Assembly (NCBI GenBank): GCA_930367215.1
Contig: OV884059.1
Coordinates: forward strand, 12,362,945 to 12,426,944
Reading direction: 5' to 3'
Source: Pollenia angustigena
Taxonomy: Eukaryota > Arthropoda > Insecta > Diptera > Polleniidae
DNA length: 64,000 bases
Of the stretch, positions 10,782-21,911 are shown one piece after another. Each line of letters begins with the position of its first letter. The stretch's first letter is position 1. The notes below the pieces were generated by a model that did not search any database, was not told where the DNA came from, and was given only the letters and a program-made list of their open reading frames with translations. Made by a program: the position numbers and the translations under genes.

Positions 10782-13496
10782 TTACTCATCGTTTAAAAAT
10801 CCTAGAATTTTAAACACCTTCATCGATCCTTTTATTATTTTATCCTTCATGCGCCAAATGCTTAAATCTATCACGGTGTCATTTAAGCTATCTTTATATT
10901 TTGCGTCCCGATAATGTTGCATTTGGCCCACATTGGTAGCAACTGAATAAGCCCAGCAACTATCCGCTGCCTTCTGAATGGAATAATGATTATGAGTGGC
11001 TATAACATAATCAGTACTGTGCAGGCATTTGATAGCCACACCGGGGCGTACGTGTTGTCTTTTACGTTCCACACGCTGCATCAAATGGAAATACTCGGGA
11101 ATATCGGTAGAATATAGCGGTTTTCCTGGAATGTTTGGAAAATGGATGCAACGGAAACAATAGCTGGCATATTGTTGGCATTCTTTGGTTTTACTCTTAC
11201 TCTCAATAAAACTCATCAAGTCATGCCAGTTGGATATGTTGCCCAAAGGCATGATCAGCTCATCAGTGTCAATTACCGCCACATACTTGTAATGATACAT
11301 ATTCCGATACAAACAGTCATTGTATGGAATCACCTCGTGTAAGATGTAAGACCAGGCATTTTTTTGCATTTCTAAATGACGGTAGTTGTGCAAGTTGCTA
11401 CCCTCCCTAGACAAGCTCATTGGTCGGTATTCGAGATAACCTGTATCGCGATAATATTCCAAAACTTTTGTTGTATTTGGATGCACTTGCAGCTGATACA
11501 TTGTTATTTTTTCCGCTCCCAAAGAACGCAAAGTTTCAACGTGTTCTACAATACGATGAGAGATATCGACACCGGGATAATCCAAGCCCTTAATGCACAC
11601 AGCAAATTCTTTTCTTTCCTCATCAGGAAACAAGGGCAGGTACGTAACTCTTACATTATTCGTGGCTTTGTCACAGGGCTGGGCAACCAGTGACACTGTA
11701 TGAGGTATTCTATCCTTATGTTCTGCAGGTACGGGACATGATATAAAATGGGCATAGTTAAAGTCTAAACTATGACTCCATTGATAATTCCAGATTTTAT
11801 GCATCTCTTTCATGGGAGTCACAAACGGTTGCGATTGCTCTTTATACCACAACTGACAATAGGTCATTGGATATTCTTCGTATTTTTGGGCTATAAAATT
11901 CATCATCACTAGAACCCGTACAAATGTCCATGTTTTACATGCATATCTGCACTATGACTTAATTGCATGGTGGGTTTTAGCCACTCAGTTTTTTACATTT
12001 TTCTCTAAATGTCGATAGTACAGAGTTTGACAAAGTCTCGCATATCTTGCAATATGTTAACAGTTGATGGACTGAAAACATTCAAACTCCTTGCTAGGAA
12101 GTTCGAGCTATCTAATCTCTTGCCGTATGTGTGTTATCTGTCAACGGCTCCTGTTAAATAGTAACAGGACACAGATGGGGCTCCTCCTCGCAACCAAGCA
12201 ACTCTACTTGCTTCAGTTGCAATTCGGAAACCATCTACCCGCGTTAGTTTGGGTATCACCATCAGCCACCTCGTGTAATCAAGTTTACCGACATCTTTGT
12301 AAGAAAAGCATTCTGAGCCAGAAAGCCTAGTCTTTGACTGGTAACACTGTTACTTTATGAGGAAGCTCGCTACAAACCAAGATCTTACTGGTTTCATCAT
12401 CATCCCATGTAGGGCACAACCAATTGTATGAATTTTCACACCCTTACCTGAACACATATCGATTCCATGTGAACGAGCTAATTTCAAAGGCGTGCTACTG
12501 GTCCATACATATGGTGAACTCCACATGTGCAGTACACTTCCAAAGCTAGAAGACAAGCGTTCCTTCAATCGCTGGCCTGAGGAGGCTTACTTATCAACTC
12601 ACTATGGTCGTGCACTGCAAATCATCCAACACTTCTTGAACCTGCGCAGAGTCACAACCGAGATATAGGAAATTTTCACACTCCACCTGATGCGGCTTTC
12701 AAGGGAGGCTACTGATTCTTATATAACGGAAGCTCACTACGCCAACAAACCACCAACCCAGCAATACCGAGTCAGTCCAACAACATACTTCACATCCTTC
12801 ATCATCCTTCAAACTCTCCGACATCCTTCCACTTCCTTTTCCTCATAAATAGTGTTACTTGGCAAAAATTTCGGCTTTCTGTCACAGATCCCTTGACATT
12901 ACAAGAGTCTCCATTGCAAATGGTAGGTAAAAATGATTCCTCACCAATGATCAGCACAGGTGTTGCTAGTCACCTGCGGGCCACTGATCCCCGAGGAAAC
13001 CATATAACCTTAAGTACTATGGTCAATACTTCACGTCATTAAATAAATTTAAGGACGCTAGACTTTCGGAATTTAGCACCATCACTTCCTAGCCAGCCTC
13101 GGCTAGAGCCTTGTATTGTTGGCCACCCCAAGGGATGTTACCAGAAGACACCACGTGGAGGTAATACATCGGCTTTTGTTGCATGTTGAAGGTATACCAC
13201 TAGGGCCGTCCTTCTGAACATGCAACTCCTATCTTCTACTAGAACCCGTACAACCGGCTCTGTCTCAACCACAGTGGGTCTATTATCAAAATAAGCTCCA
13301 TAAATGTAATAAGAAAAATTTCGATTCTGATATTCTTGCCAATAATCATTGTGGATTTTAACATCCAAGAAAGATGGGTACCAGGCACATGAGTGGTTTA
13401 ATTTGCGATTTTTATACTTGGGATTAACGAGATCTTCAATCGGTAGGTAGGGTATTTCCTGGGCAATATTCTCCACAAATGTGTTTTCACTGGGAG
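10782..13496 (-). pseudogene. GT92-family glycosyltransferase, disrupted paralogue
   Basis: Same long exon as the intact copy at 27547-28931, read on the minus strand from a splice acceptor at 13497-13498 to a TAA at 10782-10784. Residues matching 1-79 of the intact copy (ENIAQEIPYL to VVRVLV) are at 13496-13238. The remainder (MMNFIAQKYEEY onward) is at 11909-10782. The 1314-bp insertion between them is flanked by the 16-bp repeat ACTAGAACCCGTACAA and introduces stops. Both coding pieces are otherwise open. The metal-binding DxD-type motif is DTDEL here against DIDEL in the sister, and about 30 residues differ, clustered in patches. It probably worked until the insertion, which looks recent. 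An alternative is that the insertion is spliced out, but no good splice-site pair was seen. Confidence 0.85.
11924..13237. mobile_element. Unidentified 1.3 kb insertion in the GT92 exon
   Basis: The boundaries are defined by comparison with the uninterrupted sister exon. One 16-bp copy of ACTAGAACCCGTACAA precedes it (11908-11923) and one follows (13238-13253). A duplication this long suggests a target-primed retroelement rather than a cut-and-paste transposon. The GC content is visibly higher than its surroundings. No long frame, no LTR, no inverted termini and no poly(A) tail were recognised on either strand. Its family is unknown. Confidence 0.75.
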
Positions 13497-13779
13497 CTGC
13501 AAATAAAATAAAAAAAAATTTATCAGATTATTGAGGTGTATATCAATAACCAAATTTAAGTTTTAATGTGATTAGATTATCTGAGCCAGAAAACGACTGA
13601 AACCACACTGGAACTGAACTAGAACTAAAATAGACCTGAGTTGCAAACAAATTGTCACCAGTCAAGTGTTTCAATTTATTATAATATTGTGTTCACTGGT
13701 CAGGGAAAAAGTACTTTAAGAACAATTGGCACAAATTTCCCGCATGGTTATAGTAGTAGTTACCTTGTATATACTATTA

Positions 13780-14037
13780 ACACCTAATTTCACCAAGTTC
13801 AGTTAAAATTAACTGTTACTTCCAGTTAAAAATATGTTTTGACAGCCATAACTGATAGTTAATTCACACACACTCTTTTTATAATTTTATCAACTCCATT
13901 TCATTCATTTACTGAGACACATTGGTCTGCAATCACACCTGTTTTAATTTCACAATTAAAGGGTTGTTAACAACCTTTCCACCTGAGAGATCAAGACCGT
14001 ATAGTTAATTATAGCTGAACTTGGTGAAATTGGGGGT
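13780..14037. mobile_element. MITE family 2, AATTTCACCAAGTTCAG inverted ends
   Basis: Left end CACCTAATTTCACCAAGTTC. Right end in reverse complement ACCCCCAATTTCACCAAGTT. The arms continue through AGTTAAAATTAACTG-type sequence. Related ends occur at 35365 and, in a shorter form (GGCCGATTTCACCAATTT), at 31673 and 31966. It is non-coding. Confidence 0.7.
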
Positions 14038-14409
14038 AAACAGAGTTAAACCTCGTCAACTGTCACGCTCTGTCAAATAATAAACTACAATAAATTGCAG
14101 ATTACAGGGCATTGAGAAATCACTACGGGAAGAACAAGAACAGGCCTGCGATCTCATCGTAACTGTGAAGACACAACCAATACCCTTCGTAAAACACCCT
14201 ACTTAGTATCCGTAGACCTTAGGCAATCAAGAAACGTAGTGTGATTTTCTTAATTTAGGCCACGTACAACAGTACTACACAACAAGTTCGACTTCATGGT
14301 GTATCAGTAAATTCTTCAGGACAAACGCTGGAGTAAAACCAGGTTGTCACTTATCCCCATTATTGTTCGAAGTTACAATCTGTCTTATATCACACAACTA
14401 TAATAGCAT

Positions 14410-14480
14410 GAGTGCCTCGGTAGACTAGCTGGCAGTGAGCTAGTCTATCAGCGGTGGGGCTGCGGGTTCGATATAGAATA
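14410..14480 (+). mobile_element. tRNA-like SINE head
   Basis: TAGACTAGCTGG at 14421-14432 fits the pol III A box (TRGCNNAGYNGG, one mismatch). GGTTCGA at 14465-14471 fits the first half of the B box, 44 nt downstream, the spacing of a tRNA gene. The final CC of the B box is replaced by TATA and no closed acceptor stem is visible, so this is a tRNA-derived SINE fragment rather than a functional tRNA gene. Confidence 0.5.
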
Positions 14481-15064
14481 TACTTAGATTTACAAAGCAT
14501 TTGTTAATCCCACATTGCTGTATGTAAGCGAAACATGGCATATGACAAACACGATAGCAAGAATATTACAAACAAGTATTGACAAAGAAAAGTCTAAGAA
14601 TAATATGCCGCAACTTTTTATACCCTCCACCACAATTATTTGTAAAGAGGTTATAAAAACTTTGTCTTTTTTATTATTCATCTCAGACCCCATAAAGTAT
14701 ATATATTCTTACTCCTTGAGTAATTCTACGTCGATTTAGCCATGTCCGTCTGTTAAAAACACGCTCACTTTCGAAAAACTTAAAATAAATTAACAAACCT
14801 GGTGTCATATTGCTTCTAGTAATCCTAAGCCGGTTGGGATTGAAGTCCAGCAAAATCGGTTCAGAAGGATTAGAGCTATGAATCTAAATGTGGAACCACC
14901 ACCTTAAAAAATTGATAATTTTGTTACAAAAACAAAAAATGGTGGAACAATGCGCGGAATAATATAAGATTTTGCAAAACTTCGTTTTATTTGACTCAAA
15001 ATCACACTGTAAAATTTCATGAAGATCGGTCTATAACACTGTGCGACAAAAAAAAAAACCAAGC

Positions 15065-15377
15065 AACTCGAAATGAAATAAGACTATTTTTAGAGCAAAT
15101 CTGCCAAAGAGTTTTAAAAAGTTAGATCGGGTTCCCGAAATATCGGCGCCTAAAGTTTTTGAATTTTTTGAAAAGGCGTTTGGTATAAGTCAAAAAAAAA
15201 TATACTAAATGTACTTTTGAGCTAAAAGACTACTTCAGATGTCTTCAGTAGAATTGTATGGAAATTTTTTTCTTAGAATATATTAACCCTCTAACACTCT
15301 TATTAAGGGGTAATTTTTGTCTTTTTTTAACTTCCCCACAAAAGTATGCTTTAACGGCACCTTAGAGGGTTAAAATG
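15065..15377 (+). repeat. Dispersed repeat, copy 1
   Basis: Matches the reverse complement of 60240-60550: AAATGAAATAAGAC, GCAAATCTGCC, AAGTACATTTAGTATA in reverse, TCAGTAGAATTGT and TTAACCCTCTA are shared in order. It is preceded by CACTGTGCGACAAAAA, which may be a transposon end. No coding content. Confidence 0.65.
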
Positions 15378-15384
15378 TTTCACG

Positions 15385-16320
15385 AAAGATTTTGTTATTC
15401 GTGCTTAATTCCCAGTTTTTATTATTGATAAAAACACTTGAAATTTATTGTTGATGGGATAAGCTATTCCTATGCATTTCACTGGTTGCTTAGGCCAGAT
15501 CCATAGAGGTTTTAGACAAACTAAAGATATTAAACCAAATAAAACTTTTAAACGTATAAGAATTATAGCAACAGTTCTACTTGTAACAATATCAAAGTTT
15601 AAACAAAACACATCAACAATAAACAACAGTGGGTTCATCTCATCTTATATTTCCCCACTACAATTAGTTGAAATTCTCTCAACATTAATTGTAGTTGTAA
15701 GTAGGTTAAGAAAAACAAAATGAAAAAAAACAACAACTTACAAAAGATGTTGTCAATTAAGTGTTTTTAGGCCGTGCACTGCCTGTTTATTATCAAAAAG
15801 TAATTTCAATTTTTGGGAATACAAAATTTTAATTTCAAAAGATTTTGTTATTCGTGCTTAATTCCCAGTTTTTATTATTGATAAAAACACTTGAAATTTA
15901 TTGTTGATGGGATAAGCTATTCCTATGCATTGCACTGGTTGCTTAGGCCAGATCATCAATCAATTTCAACTTATTGTAGTGGGGAAATGTAAGATGAGAT
16001 GAACCCCACTGTTGTTTATTGTTGATGTGTTTTGTTTAAACTTTGATATTGTTACAAGTAGAACTGTTGCTATAATTCTTATACGTTTAACAGTTTTATT
16101 TGGTTTAATATCTTTAGTTTGTCTAAAACCTTTATGGATAAAGTTTCCTGATGATCTGGCCTAAGCAACCAGTGAAATGCATAGGAATAGCTTATCCCAT
16201 CAACAATAAATTTCAAGTGTTTTTATCAATAATAAAAACTGGGAATTAAGCACGAATAACAAAATCTTTTGAAATTAAAATTTTGTATTCCCAAAAATTG
16301 AAATTACTTTTTGATAATTT
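15385..16320. mobile_element. Nested foldback element with ~165-bp arms
   Basis: Positions 15790-15955 and 16160-16320 are near-perfect reverse complements (arms start TATCAAAAAGTAATTTCAAT and include TTGTTGATGGGATAAGC). A second, incomplete copy at 15385-15710 repeats the left arm directly and carries the inner segment in the opposite orientation. The whole block can therefore fold several ways. A short relic of the arm also lies at 63229-63275. It is non-coding. Confidence 0.8.
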
Positions 16321-17084
16321 CACGAATATTTTATGCATCATATTTCATTTGGGGTTTTCAAAGACCAAAAAAATCTTTCAAAGTATGTAGAACGGATTTT
16401 CTAAATTCCGGCTTAAACTGTTACGAATCATGGTATTTTACTCAAGCTACTTAAAATTGTTGAAAAAAAGCATAAAACTTTCTGATTGTCGGTCAATAAT
16501 TTAATACAGGTCTAAGCCGCAAACAGTTTTATTGCCGACGCCTGTTTTTATAAAGATAAATTAATAATAAATTAATATCATGTAGATATCATGTAGATAT
16601 CACTGCTGAAATATTCGAACTGTCGGTGGAGGGAATCAAAGATCGGCACAGCCGAATATAGCACTCTTACTTGTTTAACAATAACACTGATAAGTTTTTA
16701 TATTGCACAGATAGGAAAAGTGTAAAAATAATGCTAAAAATTTAAAAACTTTCGTCTTGAGTTAGAAATCGCAGCCCAATAAGCGACCAAAACTACGTTA
16801 AAGGAAAAGGAAAAATACATAAGCTTTCTATTGAACAAAAAAATAGTACCCGCTTAAAAAAAATAAAAAAGTTAAATATAAAAAAAAAAAAAATTAAAAA
16901 AACATTTGTAAAAAACAAAAAAATTACTATCTAATAGGACTAACCTTGGTGCAAATCGGAAAACATCGATTTCAATTGATATGAAATTCCCCAAATGTGT
17001 TCATTTATTTAACAAATTGGGACTCAAATGTGATAAGATTTACTAAAAGTGATAAGATTTACTAAAAGTTAAGAGCGTTGAAGC

Positions 17085-17335
17085 AGAACTGACTCGGAAC
17101 TGGAATAAAAATTAAATAGAACTGAACTATAACTGTTGAGACCTTAAATATTAATAAAATAGAGCTGAATTTGAACTGAACTAAAACTGTTTTGAAACTA
17201 AACAAGAACTGAAATAAACTATTCCAGAACTGAAGAAACACTTAGCTAGAACTAAACTAGAACTGAACTTGAATTAACCTAGAACTTAACTGAACTAAAC
17301 TTTAGCTGACTTAGAACTGCCCTAGAGTAACCTCG
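17085..17335. repeat. AGAACTGAACT-type minisatellite
   Basis: Repeated variants of AGAACTGAACTAGAACT run for about 250 bp, with a short related run at 13610-13650 and 29045-29070 inside the GT92 upstream intron. It is simple degenerate repeat DNA. Confidence 0.75.
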
Positions 17336-17521
17336 ATAAATTTGAGGTTTAAGCGAAACTTAATCTGCACAGACATTTTGTTTCGTCTGGATTTAATTAC
17401 AATACTGTTAGTCGGCCTTTAAAGCTTTAAGTTTAGAAGTCCCATTACGACATTTTTTTAAATTACCTGTGCTAGTTGAAAAATAGTCAAGCCGGAGACA
17501 TGGCGTTTAAACATAAAGTGG

Positions 17522-18793
17522 GTACGCTGAATCCAATGGTGCTAACCGTTTTTTATATTTTTTAGGTTAGCTCTTGTTTTCGAGATATACCGTTATTTCG
17601 AAAATGGAGGAGGTTGCACAACATATATTCGCTTAACTCAAAAATGGTTTAGTTTATTAAAATTACTAAAAAAAAAAAACAGATTCCGCATTCTAAGATT
17701 CATCAAGATGGGTCAAATTTATGACCAACCCCAGTTTATTTTTCATCTCAATCATTAATTTCTAACATACCCGCTATCTCTATTCCTTAAGGGGGCTCCC
17801 ATAATAAAATGTATGATCGATCGCAATTAGTTTTTTATCCCTAACATTTTCACAAAACATACTTGCCCTTTATCTCCACTCCTTAAGGGGTCCCCCATAC
17901 AAATATTGCGGTTTATTAAAATTCCTAAATTTTTCGCCTGCAATACCTAGGATGCCCCTAGATGGGTCAGATGTATGACCAAGCCCACTTTATTTTTCAT
18001 CTTAATCATTTATTTCTTACATATCTAACCGCTATCTCCAGTCCTTAAGGGGGCTCCCGTACAAAATGTGCCATGCAGACTAGAAATATATTGAAGAAAA
18101 AGTCCCATAAATGCCCAGTAGTCGCCCCTAGGGGAATAAAATGTATGACCGACCACAATTAGTTCTTTGCCCCTTACATTTGCTCAAAAAATTATTGCCC
18201 TTTATCTCCACTCCTTAAGGGGCTCACATACAAAATGTTCAATGCAGACTAGAAATATGTCGAAGAAAAAGTCCCATAAATGTCCAGGAGTCGCCCTTAG
18301 TGGGATAACATGTACGGCCGACCTCAACAAGTTTTTTGTCGCTAACAATTTCTCGAGAAATACTTGCCCCTTAGCAACACTTCTAAGAGAGGGCTCCCAT
18401 ACAAATATTGCGTTCTATGAAATTCTTAAATTATTTAAAAATTTTTTTGTACGTCTTAGAAGCCTAGCTGCATTTTCTAATTTTTTATGAATTATTAAAT
18501 AACAAAAGTTTCGAAATTTTTTTTAAAAAAAATTTTTTTTTGTTAAAAAAAAATTATGTTTCTAACACGACTGCGCATATCAGAAAAAAGTTTTACCTTT
18601 CTTAAATTTAATTTATTTTAATTTTATTATTTTATTGCGGAATTTCGGTTTTTTTAATTTTTTCAATAAGCTAAAGCGTTTTGGAGTTGCACGAACATAT
18701 GTTGTGCAACCTCCACCATTTTCGACATAACGGTATATCTCGAAAACCAGACCTAACCTAAAAAAACGACTAGCACTTCTGGATTCAGCGTAC
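17522..18793. mobile_element. 1.27 kb TIR element with internal ~150-bp repeats
   Basis: Both ends begin GTACGCTGAATCCA reading inward. The ~150-bp arms share TTAGGTTAG, TTTTCGAGATATACCGTTAT and GGTTGCACAACATAT. The interior has four degenerate direct units (about 17740, 17880, 18020 and 18190) built on TATCTCCACTCCTTAAGGGG, CTCCCATACAAA and AAAGTCCCATAAATG. No transposase frame was seen. Confidence 0.75.
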
Positions 18794-18989
18794 ACGAATT
18801 AGGTTGAAACGACAATTACCCAGCTTGTCTAAAAAAATAGTGTCAATATCTGTCACAGTGTTATTAATTCATATCTTTGCAGACACGTGGATATTATTTC
18901 TATCTAGAGCAACGATCATCACGCTATGCCCCCGGGGGCCGAGCACTTTTCGTGAATTTCACACACACACAACACGAAGGTTAACGAAA

Positions 18990-19383
18990 CAATTGAAGCA
19001 CAGCCGCGAATAACGTTTTAAGTTACAAAATAATAATTTTTCAAGAGAGCAAAAAAACGTTTTTTGACAGGCAGCATTTTTTGTTTAAAAAAATTTTTTT
19101 TTCTATTATTAAAAATAATGATAATAAAAACTTTAATGCAAAACGCTTTTAAAACATTATTCCGCACTGCAAAACCATTTCGGTTTCATCATTTTGTTAG
19201 TAACTTGCAATGTTCTTCCACTGGCTGACACTTTGTACGCCATTTTGAAGGCGTTAAGGTGCATAGTTTTGGTTGATTTGATGTTTAATCTGTGTAAGAG
19301 AGTAAGATTAACGTTTATCTGCAAAAAAAAAGTTTTTGCAAAATGTGGCGTTTACAACGTTATTCGCGGCTGTGCTTCAATTG
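18990..19383. mobile_element. MITE family 3, copy 1 (CAATTGAAGCACAGCCGCG)
   Basis: 394 bp with inverted ends CAATTGAAGCACAGCCGCG and its complement. A second copy in the same orientation is at 20711-21108 and agrees through the whole length apart from small changes. It is non-coding. The target duplication is unclear. Confidence 0.85.
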
Positions 19384-19477
19384 TAAAAAGACATAATTTG
19401 AAAAAACAAGAACAAAACACATAGCTAATGTCTCAAGCAAGTAAATTTATTTTACTCTCTTTGCACTCACCACTGCA

Positions 19478-20545
19478 CACTGTTGGGATCTGACAATTCT
19501 TAAATTGTACCTTCTTAATGGCAAAATTGTACCAAATCGAAATTGTACCAAAATTTCGCTATAAAATAAAAAAGCATACAAAGTAAGAATTCATAATACT
19601 TTTCTTTAATAAAAACAAAAAAAGTTAGACATTATAGTCCGTCAAGCCCGAGCATTTGATACAGACAAATTTTCGAGAGTGAGACCAATGGGCAATCGTT
19701 GACCCGCCAGAACAAAATGATGTTATGAGGTAAAGATTTATGTAAAAGTTTTTCTGTCGATTATTGTAAGGAAGGGGGTTTATATGGGACCTATGGTTAG
19801 TTTTAGACCAATCAGCGATTTCAATAAAAAATGTTAAGATGATTTAGATGGCAATAAAATAAGTAAAATCCAAATTTAATGTAAAAACCAACGTAATAGG
19901 ATAGTTTATAGGCACAACACTTCTCCGGAAAGAAGTATGGGGACACGTGAAATTATAGACCGATTCTCACTATTTTTAGTAGGCTTTGTCCTTTTGTTTA
20001 AAATTTCATCGCATTATCTTAAAAATGTCTACCTATACTTTACGGAGAAGGTTACATGGACAGACAACCAGAAAGCCAACCGGACGGAGGGAAATCGTTA
20101 AATCGACTCGGAAAGAATTATATTGTAGTGTTACACGCATGAGCACAATCGCAAAAACCCTCTCCTTTATTGTGGTGTGGATATACAAATTAAGAAAAAG
20201 CTAAAATTTGTCTATTTCTCTTTTTAAAGGCAGACACAAACTTAGACACTTGGTTGACAGAGTCACCAAAACAATCGACTAAAGTGGCGATTTCGAGACA
20301 CTTTATCCTAGGGTTCTAGTAGTCTATATGTTAGTATAATATCCGAACATTAATTAACAATAATACAATTTCCGGTAGTTCTGGTCACGGCTGTTATTAA
20401 AAATTTTTTTATTGCAAAAAAAAAGCCAGTTAAACTTCGTTTTTTTTTTTTAAATTGTACCAAATAGGGATGAATTGTACCAGTGTACCAAAGCAGTTTG
20501 AATTGTACCAAATTGGGTACAATTGTACCACAAATCCCATCAGTG
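19478..20545. mobile_element. Non-autonomous hAT element with 8-bp target duplication
   Basis: Left end CACTGTTGGGATCTG and right end in reverse complement CACTGATGGGATTTG. It is flanked by an exact 8-bp duplication CCACTGCA at 19470-19477 and 20546-20553. Subterminal AATTGTACC repeats lie at both ends (three near 19505-19550, several at 20450-20530), as expected for transposase-binding sites. It is 1068 bp with no transposase. 8-bp duplications are diagnostic of the hAT superfamily in this context. Confidence 0.88.
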
Positions 20546-20710
20546 CCACTGCATACACATTTTTAACTGTCTCTCTTTGTGATGACTAGGGCTGCCAGAT
20601 AAATTTGTGAGGAAATCGTAAATTTCCTGAGAAATAATAAAAAAAATCGTCTTTCACGTTTCGAAAAATCGTCAAAAAAATCGGGCACATTAAAATTTTG
20701 TTTTTTTTTA

Positions 20711-21108
20711 CAATTGAAGCACAGCCGCGAATAACGTTTTAAGTTACAAAATAATAATTTTTCAGGAGAGCAAAAAAACGTTTTTTGACAGGCATCATTA
20801 TTTGTTTTAAACATTTTTTTTTTTTATTATTAAAAATAATGATAATAAAAACTTTAATGCAAAAGGATTTTAAAACATTATTCCGCACTGCAAAACCATT
20901 TCGGTTTCATCATTTTGTTAGATAGTAACTTGTAATGTTCTTCCACTGACTGACACTTTGTACGCCATTTTGAAGGCGTTAAGGTGCATAGTTTTGGTTG
21001 ATTTGATGTTTAAACTGTGTAAGAGAGTAAGGTCAACGGTTATATGCAAAAAAACACTTATTGCAAAATGTGGCGTTTACAACGTTATTCGCGGCTGTGC
21101 TTCAATTG
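20711..21108. mobile_element. MITE family 3, copy 2
   Basis: 398 bp, the same inverted ends and body as the copy at 18990-19383. It lies inside the hAT-type element 20587-22851 and so inserted after it. Confidence 0.85.
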
Positions 21109-21911
21109 TTGTTTGATTTTAATAAAACAGAAAACATTAAACAAAAACATAATTACTTCATACCCAGCTAGCGATACTGGGAGTCTTTGATCGTCGATGA
21201 CCGCATTTTATAATGGTAGGGAAAAACAGTTACATGACTGAGATTCTTCCATAACACAGTGAAAGGCGATTTTTCAATCTTTGTGGGAATTGTTTCAGAC
21301 TTGGGTAAACATTATGTAGTAAGTCATTCATGTCAAGAATCGTATGAGACTCATATAGCTATATATTATCTTACAACTCGTGAAATGTTCGCCGTATAGT
21401 TGTAAAAAAAAATGATTTATACAGAGAGTCGTAAAAGGTTCATTCGATGATGGTTTGACGAAAGATAAACAAAGTGTAACATTGTTGTTTTTGTACTCTG
21501 AACATAATCATTAAAAGGTTTTCTTAAGACTTGCATATTACAGACGTACCAAAGCAAAATCTGCACGCGTTTTCTAGTTTTTGAATGGAGCGGCCTCAAC
21601 GCTTTTCAATTGGTAAACCCGATTTTCACAGCTCGTTTAATAGTGAAGTTTGACTATATTGTTAATTAATAATGGAAATTTAGCTATTTTTTTGTCAATC
21701 TAGCATTTTATCTTTATTTTTATTTATAATTTGTGAATTTTTTTAAACAAGAAAGTTTGCATTTACTATACGTGACACAACGTCAACGCTTTTGCTAAGG
21801 TATGGCATATCAGCGTAAAAGCTAAGCGAAAGGAAACATTCTGCCTTCCGCTCTTGTTACGGAACTGCTGCTAAACATTCCGAGATTAAAAACGAACGTG
21901 TCAGAAAATTT

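Larger units (their letters stand above)
10345..13770 (-). repeat. Segmental duplication, GT92 block copy 1
   Basis: Aligns by eye with 27035-29195 in the same orientation, from GCGGAGTTTATT at the left to TTCCCGCAT and TACCTTGTATAT at the right. It covers the GT92 3' flank, the coding exon, the splice acceptor and about 250 bp of the upstream intron. The main differences are the 1.3 kb insertion at 11924-13237 in this copy and about 85 bp of extra 3' flank in the other. Confidence 0.9.
14619..16676 (+). mobile_element. mini-me-type dipteran repeat, composite
   Basis: Starts TATACCCTCCACC. It has CCCATAAAGTATATATATTC at about 14690 followed by CGATTTAGCCATGTCCGTCT, the conserved core between TA and GTCY tracts described for mini-me elements of flies. 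It ends CACTCTTACTTGTTT at 16676, like the end at about 59300. It contains two nested repeats, at 15065-15377 and 15385-16320. It is non-coding. Confidence 0.6.

Noticed and set aside
13138..13237. Extra C-terminal coding sequence fused to the GT92 exon start
   Set aside because: It is the edge of the inserted element, shown by the uninterrupted sister exon.
14401..14480. Functional tRNA gene
   Set aside because: No acceptor stem, truncated B box, and no terminator run close downstream.
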